From NCBI GenBank assembly GCA_020740775.1, contig JAHEWK010000012.1, positions 1,984,001 to 2,048,000 on the forward strand: a DNA stretch of 64,000 nt. The letters are read 5' to 3'. Shown here piece by piece: positions 57,760 through 64,000 of this stretch. Made by a program: the position numbers and the translations under genes. The DNA comes from Ilyonectria destructans (taxonomy: Eukaryota > Ascomycota > Sordariomycetes > Hypocreales > Nectriaceae). Each line of letters starts with the position of its first letter. The stretch's first letter is position 1. Below the pieces are notes generated by a model. That model saw only the letters and a program-made list of their open reading frames with translations. It made no database searches and was not told where the DNA came from.

Positions 57760-59998
57760 CTATTTGCAAAACCTCCTAACCCTCACATGCATAATCTCCC
57801 GTAAAGATCTATGGCGCGGCTTCTGCATTTGTTGTAGCGACTCCTGTATGGAGGCGAGGTACATGATGCTTTGAGTCGTATGTGGGTGATCTTCTCCAAG
57901 AATATGCCGGCGAAGATCTAGAGCAGTCTTATGAAGCACTTCAGCCTCGTCGTATCGGCCCTGCGCATGGTACGTCGCCGCGAGGGACGCCATGCTCCTG
58001 ATCGTATCGGGGTGCTTCTCTCCAAGCACTTCTCATTGGAGATCCAGTGTTCGATCCTTCAACGTCTCAGCCTCGCCGTATCGGCCCTGCATATAGTACG
58101 TCGCCGCGAGGGACGCCATACTCCTAATCGTATCGGGGTGCTTCTCCCCAACTACCTCCCGTTGGAGATCTAATACTTTAACTGAGATCTCTTCAGCCTC
58201 GTCGTATCGGCCCTATATACAGTATATTGCTGCGAGGTCCGCTATACTCCTAATTATATCGGGGTGCTTCTCCCTAACCACCTCCCGTCGGAGATCTAGT
58301 ACTTCCCGATAAATATCTTCAGCCTTATTATATCGGCCCTATATATGGTATATTGTGGCGAGGTCCGCCATGCTCCTGATCGTATCGGGGTGCTTCTCCC
58401 CCAGAATATTCCATCGGAGCCCCCACACCCTTTCATCTATAGGCTCCTTCTCCCTCCATCGTCCCTGATCATAGAGAAAGCCCGATACTCGACTGAGCAA
58501 TCCTGATATATCAAGCCCTGTCCTGCTTATCTCGGCCCGCTCTCCCACTCGTATAGCATGCGTCATATACTGCTCGCATCGTGCCCATAGCTTTCCTTCC
58601 GATACCGGGAAAAGGTCGTCCACTATTCGTAAAGCTATACTGGAATAGTATGCTTCTCCGTTTTCCCCTCCGCTCTCCCTGCCCGCTGTCTCACCTAGCG
58701 CCGTCTCCATCGGGCCTCTTACCCTTAGCCCATACCGTATAGCTTCTTGTACAAGCTTGTGCATCTTGTAGCTTCGCCCCCCATCCTCTTCCCGACGCAG
58801 ACTGAGGAAAGAGAACTCCTTCAGTTGTATAATTACTTGCTGCACCTTAACATCGGTAGTCTGCCTGATTGAGTCCTTATCGACGATACTATATCAACTA
58901 GCCGCCGCTATCAAGTCATACGGTATGTCTTGGCTGTCTATATACGCAATCATATGGAGGATCCGGTACGACATCTCGCTCTCTACTCGAATCCGCTCCG
59001 TCGAGATCCTCCACATCTCAAGCATGCTATTCGACACCTCCGGCCGTCGATGCCGGTCAGAATCGCTCATCTTCAGTACTTCCCAGCGAGTTTTGCCTTA
59101 TGCCAAAAGGGATAGATATTCCCTGACCGACATCAACATGCGTCGCATATACGCACCAGCCTGCGAGATGGCCAGCGGAAGCCGTTGCAGTTCTTCCAGA
59201 AGCGCGTCAACTCCTTCCTCCTTAAAAGTCGACTCCTTGTCTCTGACTCTTGCAAGAAGTGTTGTCGCCTCGTCCGCTGCCATGGATTGCACCTCGATAC
59301 CGCGACGCGATCCCACAAGCGTGCCGGCAATATGCGCGTCTCGACTCGTCCACAGTAGTATTCCTTGCGATGTAAGGGGGACATACTTACACAAGTTCTC
59401 ATTCATCCCTTATTGTGCCCGACCAACTCCAAACAACCCAAGATCATCAGCGTTATCGAGGATCATTACCCATTTCGACCGTTCTCCAATCTTACTGCAC
59501 ACTGCATCTAGCAGATCCGACCCGTCAAGCCGGTCGTCGACCCTAAGCTTCTTCCCGATCGTCTTATAATCGGACACAAAAGTCGCTTCGTTATCTGCGT
59601 GCACCCAGAAGACGCAGCATTCGCTGTCGTTGTCGCATCGTCGATACGCGTAGTCTAGTGCAATCTGCGTTTTTCTTGGTTCGTCAGTATGCGACAGAGC
59701 CAACATGAAAGTATGTGAAAGTGGAGACTTACCCTGAGCCTCCTAACCCCCAAAGAGCGGCACTATGGAAACCCGGTGTTTGTGGTAAAAGCTTGTCGAG
59801 TCGGTCGATGACATCCCCGCGACGGACTCTGTCCTCGTTGCGGGGATATGGAATGACGCGGACGACTTCGGCAGGGGCGGGTTGGTGGGGCAGGTAGTAG
59901 TGAACGTTGCCGTGGATGTTGCCCTGGTTGATGAAGTTCTGGTCGCGGAATTGGTTGTGACTGACGTCGCGCCGGTGGTCTCTCTCATCTCCTGCCAT
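57760..59998 (-). pseudogene. NB-ARC/TPR NOD-like receptor pseudogene
   Basis: Two exons. Exon 1 (59998-59733; ATG at 59998 preferred, with a better context than 60028) encodes a short N-terminal region with INQGNIHGNVHYYLP, then RVIPYPRNEDRV and LWGLGGSG. A 58-bp intron (59732-59675; GTAAGT, ACTGAC, ACCAAG) splits the P-loop, and exon 2 starts KTQIALDYAYR. NB-ARC features follow: VFWVHAD, WVMILDNADD (Walker B) and LPLAISQAGAYM. The C-terminus has about five 42-residue kinesin-light-chain-type TPRs, each with G-E-K-H-P-D-T-I-R-S-M. The whole of exon 2 is in one frame, with six stops: TAA 59410 and 59098, TGA 58894, TAG 58339 and 58213, TGA 58033. At least four fit Gln codons with C to T. Fungal NLRs of this plan are thought to act in non-self recognition. 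This copy is non-functional unless read through. Confidence 0.93.
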
Positions 59999-60735
59999 CG
60001 TGGGATTGGGGCATTGATTAATGTACATTTCTCAAGAGGGTGTGGCCTCGGTGGCGAATGCATGAGACGCCGACATGCCAACATCACCAACTTCAGCCCC
60101 TCACGTGACTGTGACTGCAGCATATTATTTTGCTCGCTCTAGAATACCATCCCCCACCCAATAGTTTCTCGGTTTGCGTTTATGAAATGAAACTTCAGTC
60201 AAATCAATCCTCCATTCCATTCCTCCTTTTTTCTCGACAAGACTTCACATTGCTGACGCTCTTTTTCAACATTTCATCCCTCGACCTTCGACACTCTGCC
60301 AACAAGCCTATGGTCACGTGCTTTAGGCAGCCATGAAGACAACGTGTCCTTTCGCCTGTGCGTGTTGCATCTAGTGGATGGAAATGATCATATGTGCGAG
60401 AAGCTCTTGATTTCTAGCTAAGGGACGGGCCTAGAGCCCGTCTTTTATACATGATGAAGACGGCTGCTGCCGGAGGCGGCAGTCCGTCGCCGCCGCACAG
60501 GGGCCGGGGCCCTGTGGGTCCCGGGGACCGGGATCGTGGTCATAGGGCCGGCGATGTGGGCTGAGATAAGAGGAGAAAGCAAGGAAAGTCACGTTGTCTA
60601 GGATATGACCCCGAAATGTGACAGTGCGGGCCACGCCTCGCCATCTCGGTGTCCTGCTCTCCTGCTGTGTTAATCCGTACTCTCTCGCTGTTTCATTGTC
60701 AACTGCTACGAAGCATTTGCCTCCCAGACGTTCCT
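59999..60735. other. Intergenic region with hairpin and G-quadruplex-like cluster
   Basis: Promoter side of the NLR pseudogene (pyrimidine-rich at 60200-60300). It holds a perfect 7-bp-stem hairpin at 60424-60442 followed by TTTT and a G-rich block at 60496-60532. No gene recognised; a short GTG-start frame at 60618 overlaps the next pseudogene. Confidence 0.45.
60500..60532 (+). promoter_or_regulatory. Predicted G-quadruplex-forming sequence
   Basis: Five runs of three or more G (60500-60503, 60506-60509, 60516-60518, 60523-60526, 60530-60532) with loops of 2-6 bases satisfy the G3+N1-7 rule. The same stretch can also form CACAGGG/CCCTGTG and GGTCC/GGACC stems, so the structure is ambiguous. 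Confidence 0.5.
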
Positions 60736-62071
60736 TTTCGGCCGATATATATACACCCGATTACGATCCTCGCCACGCGAATAATAGTCCCTTGTACATC
60801 GATGACGAGTTTGAACTTGATTATAGAACCCCAGAGCTCCCGACAGATAATACCCCCAGTACTAGTCCTACCCAACCGAGTCAGTTTCAAGACAGAGGCT
60901 TACTATTACTTCAATTAAGTAATTGGGACCCGACCTTCTAAGATGATAGGCTCGATCCAACGTGTATTTATTATGACATTGAGTGGAAGCTTCAACTCAA
61001 GAGGGGAAGACTGTCAAAGCTCGTCGAGATTATAGAGGAGAACCTTATCCTTGCCCCTGGTGCGTATTGGGACAAGTTCCTAAGCGTCGAGTTGGCGGCA
61101 ACAGTTAAGGATAAGCTCCCCGAAATGAAATACGAACCCGATAAGACCACGATTGTTGTGTCTGTAGAGAAACATAGCGAACAAAATATAAGAAAGCGTT
61201 TTGATGGGCTGGTTGTCGACTGGAAGACAGTAGAAGATAAACTTGGAAGCTGGGCGCCTCTTTTCCGTAAAGGCAATAAGCTAAGGATTTACATTTCTTT
61301 TGTTTATAAAGAGATCAACCAGCCGGTAGCCGTAACGGCATGGAATTATAGTCGTGGGGCTACGGGCCGACAACTCGTTGCCAGGGACCAGTTGCTTGCT
61401 GATCAGGAAGAAACAACCAGCTCTCGTCCAGTATGGAAAGAGGTGTATGAGCTTTTGCACTGCACAGGAGTTCCATGCGTAAACTCGCAATCTTATTAAT
61501 AGCGTGATCCGGAGACCAAAAAGCTTACAAACTTGACACTAACATCCTGGGCAAGCTCGTTGACTATGCCGAAGAAGGACACTTGCTAAGGACGCACGAT
61601 GACGTACCGGAAAACATCCGTCACGTGATCTACAAGCAGGAGGAGGAGAGTGCGCAGCGAAGGAAGCTGAAACGCAAGAGATCCGACAGTTTGCCTCCAA
61701 TCAATATCACTGTCACCTGCCCTGGACATCATGGCCAGCATTCGGGTGAGGGTTTTGCCGAGCCCAGCATGGAAGCGCAGGGGCCGGTGCCGGTGGTACG
61801 GAAACGACCGGGCGACCTTGTCATTCCAATGCAGAGAAATAAGGCTCTGGAAAAGTATTATAAATGGCAACGGGATCAAGTGGACAGCCCTCGTTGGCAG
61901 CAGAGCATTCAGTATGCGTATGATATTACAAGGGATGCATGCCTGGACCTCAAACACGTCTATACCGAAGTGAATGTTGACTTTTACACCGATAAGGGAG
62001 TTCAGTTGGGTGTCGCGCTTTCGTTCATTAAAGATATTCCACTTTGGGTTGAAGAGGCGTTAGGGCAGTAG
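60736..62071 (+). pseudogene. Pseudogene of an expanded fungal protein family of unknown function
   Basis: Frame A (to 61499) encodes an acidic N-terminal region (YIDDEFELDYRTPELPT), then CIYYDIEWKLQLKRGR, LILAPGAYWDKFL, TIVVSVEKHSEQNIRKRFDG and LGSWAPLFRKGNKLRIYISF. It then has TAA TAG at 61497-61502 and RDPETKK. At about 61523 one base is missing, and frame B continues YKLDTNILGKLVDYAEEGH, RTHDDVPENIRHVIY and PPINITVT, ending DIPLWVEEALGQ with TAG at 62069-62071. An earlier TAA lies at 60939-60941. The D-P-x-x-K-K-H-Y-K-L and H-D-D-V-P-E-x-I-R blocks belong, as I remember, to a multi-copy Pezizomycotina family without a known role. The true start is uncertain. Composition is near normal, so only a few hits disabled it. 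Confidence 0.75.
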
Positions 62072-62116
62072 GGATGGGATGCCACGTTTCTTTCTATCTA
62101 TGAGTACAAATAGTTT

Positions 62117-62782
62117 CTAGTGTTTCGACGGAGGTTGCTCGACAGTGAGTCCCGCATTGCGAAAGTGACCCTCGGCGCTTGTCTGGCGTTCGCCGACAGC
62201 TTGAACGCATGACTTGACGTAAGCCCCAAAGTCCTTTTGGATGAGGTCAGAGTGTTCATCCCACCGTGATTTCACGCATGCCTTCATCTCTGCAAAATAC
62301 TCTTCGATCGGGTTCGTATCGGGAGTGTACGGCGCCGTTATTTCTAACCTCACACCGGCCTTCTCGCACAATTGCTTGATCTCATCTGAACAGTGAATGC
62401 TAGCGTTATCCATAACGAGTACAGATTCCGGTTCTGGCCACTTCCCGCAGTAGTGCAGCAGTTACTCGACAAAGTCCACAAAGGCAGCCGTATCGGTTGA
62501 CCCACAATAGACACGTGAAAGCTTGATGCCTCTCTGGGTGTACGCAGCTAGGACCTGGTATCTTTCCTCGCGTTGAAACCGAGCAATCTGTACCGGAGGA
62601 ACACCCTTTAGAGCCCAACCCTTTCGTCGAACGCCGATGCTCTTATCTAAGCCAGATTCATCAAGAAAGATTAAGTGATACGATCGATAACCCCCCAGCT
62701 TAAGTCTATAGTGGTAATAGTGTTGCAGTTGTGGGTTACGCTGTCTTGCTACGCGACGCGTGTTCTTTCGAGTCCATTTCAC
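62117..62782 (-). pseudogene. 5'-truncated Tc1/mariner (DDE_3) transposase
   Basis: A frame of two pieces joined by one TAA (62462-62464, expected Gln) encodes the catalytic domain: LIFLDESG with Asp at 62660-62662, LVMDNASIH with Asp at 62408-62410, and TPDTNPIEEYF with Glu at about 62303. The triad is complete. The N-terminal helix-turn-helix DNA-binding region is missing: at 62782 the sequence runs straight into the disulfide-isomerase stop codon. No terminal inverted repeat was found on either side, so this is a stranded fragment. The end is at 62117 (SKH then TAG). Confidence 0.9.
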
Positions 62783-64000
62783 GTCCTTACCGGCTCAACT
62801 ACAATACCAGCGGGAAGCTTCTTCTTGGTACCCTCACCCATGCGGATAGTATCGATCCAGTTCTCGACGCTCTGGAGGCTAAAGTCACCCTCGTACAGTC
62901 GCCACCAACCGCGGCGAGAGTTGATTGCGACCATGCTGACCTCGCCGGTAAGCTCGAGGGCCTTGGGCACCTTGGACGCAGCCTCGGTGTCGCTGGCGAT
63001 GGAGAAGAAGGGGAAGAGGTGTCGCTTGCCGTGGATGTATTTGGTGTTGATATGGGAGAGAGATCTAACGGCCTTGTTTCTAACCTCGGTCTCCTCGGAG
63101 GGAGTAAATACGAGCAGGCAGGTATGGGACTTGCGCGCGAGACACTCCTTGGCGAGCTTATCCTCTGTAGACAGGCTCGGGATGGGAATAATGGAAGGAA
63201 TGGCAGTCTCTGCAGTAGTCTCGGTTGAGGTGGAAGACTCGGATTTGGCGCTTGCCTCAGATTTAATAGCCTTTTTTTCCTCGGCCTTCTCGGCCTTCTC
63301 GGCCTTCTTCTCGGCCTTCTTCTGGGCCTTCTTCTGGGCCTTCTTCTGGGCCTTCTTCTGGGCCTTCTTCTGGGCCTTCTTCTCGGCCTTCTGGGCCTTC
63401 TTCTGGGCCTTCTTCTCGGCCTTCTTCTGGGCCTTCTCGGCCTTCTTCTCGGCCTTCTTCTCGGCCTTCTTCTCGGCGGCCTTTCCCTTGGCCTTGGGGG
63501 TATCGGCCTTCTTCTTAGGAGGAGCGGGGTCTGGGTTTGGCTCGCCAACTTGGGAGAGGAACTTGACAATCTCCTTCTTGTCTATAGCTCTATTATAGAC
63601 GATAGGCTCCTGGCCCTCGCTGGGGATAAGGACTAGAGTAGGAAACTTTTTAATGTTGAACCGCTTGACGGCAGCTGTCTTCTTATCTCGGATCTGTATA
63701 ATGGAAATGATATCGAGGAAATCGATGGCGATACTTTGGAGTAAGAAAGTGGTAGTGCCCTTGTTGCTATATAGGATGGCCTTGGGCTTGTCTCCCTTCA
63801 GGAAGCCATCTAGCTCTGTAGATGTGATACGAGTGATGTGGTTGTTGATCTTGGCGGCAATAGCCTGGCTGATGGCAGCGGCGGTATGCTCGCCGTTGTA
63901 GTCCTTAATAACGGGTCGGCCGGCCTTTTTGCCAGGTCGAATAATCTTAAGAGAAGGGAAGCTCTTGACGCCCTGCATGGAATAGAACTGCTTATTCTTC
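62779..64000 (-). CDS. Protein disulfide-isomerase-like thioredoxin-domain protein (5' end outside window)
   Basis: Open to the right edge of the window; ends TGA at 62779-62781. From the edge it reads KNKQFYSMQGVKSFPSLKII, the C-terminal half of a first thioredoxin domain with the cis-Pro of FPS (its CxxC would be beyond 64000). A second thioredoxin-like domain follows without a CxxC (NNHITRITSTELDGFL, FNIKKFPTLVLIP). Then come a PNPDPAPPKKKA linker, a long Lys/Ala repeat tract (about 63277-63480), and a conserved C-terminal domain with CLARKSHTCLL and INSRRGWWRLYEGDF, ending VENWIDTIRMGEGTKKKLPA. The order matches fungal ER disulfide isomerases of the MPD1/PDIA6-like type. Expected site: ER lumen. 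The terminus VEPVRT has no HDEL-type signal, and the stop lies at the junction with transposon DNA. There are no RIP stops. Confidence 0.88.
   Translation of the reverse strand, partial: KNKQFYSMQGVKSFPSLKIIRPGKKAGRPVIKDYNGEHTAAAISQAIAAKINNHITRITSTELDGFLKGDKPKAILYSNKGTTTFLLQSIAIDFLDIISIIQIRDKKTAAVKRFNIKKFPTLVLIPSEGQEPIVYNRAIDKKEIVKFLSQVGEPNPDPAPPKKKADTPKAKGKAAEKKAEKKAEKKAEKAQKKAEKKAQKKAQKAEKKAQKKAQKKAQKKAQKKAQKKAEKKAEKAEKAEEKKAIKSEASAKSESSTSTETTAETAIPSIIPIPSLSTEDKLAKECLARKSHTCLLVFTPSEETEVRNKAVRSLSHINTKYIHGKRHLFPFFSIASDTEAASKVPKALELTGEVSMVAINSRRGWWRLYEGDFSLQSVENWIDTIRMGEGTKKKLPAGIVVEPVRT
63277..63480 (-). repeat. Coding minisatellite (12-bp unit, KKAQ/KKAE)
   Basis: About 17 units of GGCCTTCTTCTG or GGCCTTCTTCTC on the plus strand, with a few 9-bp units, encode alternating KKAQ, KKAE and KAE in the disulfide isomerase. 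Long open frames in the other five frames here are artefacts of the repeat. Confidence 0.92.

Noticed and set aside
59743..60142. Overlapping frames opposite to or out of phase with NLR exon 1
   Set aside because: The minus frame continuing through a proper intron into the P-loop is the real one; the others lack motifs.
60424..60446. Rho-independent terminator (hairpin plus T run)
   Set aside because: Such terminators are bacterial; in a fungal intergenic region the hairpin is likely coincidental or serves another role.
62675..63598. 307-codon plus frame and 256-codon minus frame rich in Arg/Pro or Phe/Ala/Trp
   Set aside because: Both are shadow frames produced by the 12-bp repeat of the disulfide isomerase.
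1..64000. tRNA, rRNA or other structured RNA genes
   Set aside because: I looked for A/B-box-like words (GGTTCGA and similar, for example near 40879) on both strands, but none had matching arms.

Overview
This window looks like a repeat-rich, largely heterochromatic piece of a filamentous ascomycete (Pezizomycotina) genome. Short spliceosomal introns, a fungal Tad-like LINE, Fot1/pogo and Ty3 elements, FunK1-type kinase, NACHT-WD40 and NB-ARC/TPR immune-type genes, and a Dal81/TamA-like transcription factor all point there. A member of the Eurotiomycetes is my best guess, from the remembered look of the disulfide isomerase and NLR sequences, but I cannot prove it. Most of the DNA is extremely AT- and TpA-rich. 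The damaged genes carry stops almost only where CAA, CAG or TGG is expected, and duplicated copies differ by transitions. This is the signature of repeat-induced point mutation (RIP). There are no open frames longer than about 60 codons between roughly 23.3 and 40.6 kb.

Layout. 1-10.8 kb: a RIP-decayed zinc-finger-like/chromodomain gene split by a complete minus-strand Ty3 retrotransposon (1077-9450) with 395-bp LTRs and an AGTAT target duplication. 10.8-16.5 kb: a more balanced island with a WD40 (HET-E-type) pseudogene, a FunK1 kinase-like pseudogene and a second truncated chromodomain copy. 16.5-18.9 kb: a LINE RNase H end abutting a truncated, frameshifted TamA/Dal81-like factor. 20.06-21.33 kb: an intact fatty acyl-CoA reductase, the only clearly undamaged complete gene. 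22.3-24 kb: two small degenerate minus-strand genes, one with a clean intron. 24.2-44 kb: a RIP desert holding a second complete Ty3 element (27669-34864, TSD ATAAT) and a Fot1/pogo element (36057-37907), both inserted in older unidentified AT-rich sequence. 45.9-47.3 kb: a SANT/Myb-domain pseudogene. 48-54.7 kb: AT-rich sequence containing the RIP-mutated partner of a repeat that is unmutated at 21.5 kb. 54.7-57.1 kb: an island with two minisatellites and duplicated heat-shock-element motifs. 57.76-60.0 kb: an NB-ARC/TPR NLR pseudogene. 60.7-62.1 kb: a pseudogene of an expanded fungal family of unknown function. 62.1-64 kb: a 5'-truncated Tc1/mariner transposase touching the 3' end of a disulfide-isomerase gene that runs off the window.

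How it fits together. The chromosome segment seems to have been a landing zone for mobile elements and for rapidly duplicating non-self-recognition-type genes (NLR, WD40, FunK1, chromodomain, SANT), most of which were then silenced by RIP. The reductase and the disulfide isomerase appear to be the functional survivors. The most unexpected structural observation is that both Ty3 elements carry plus-strand (antisense) reading frames between integrase and the 3' LTR, one of them with a plausible intron.
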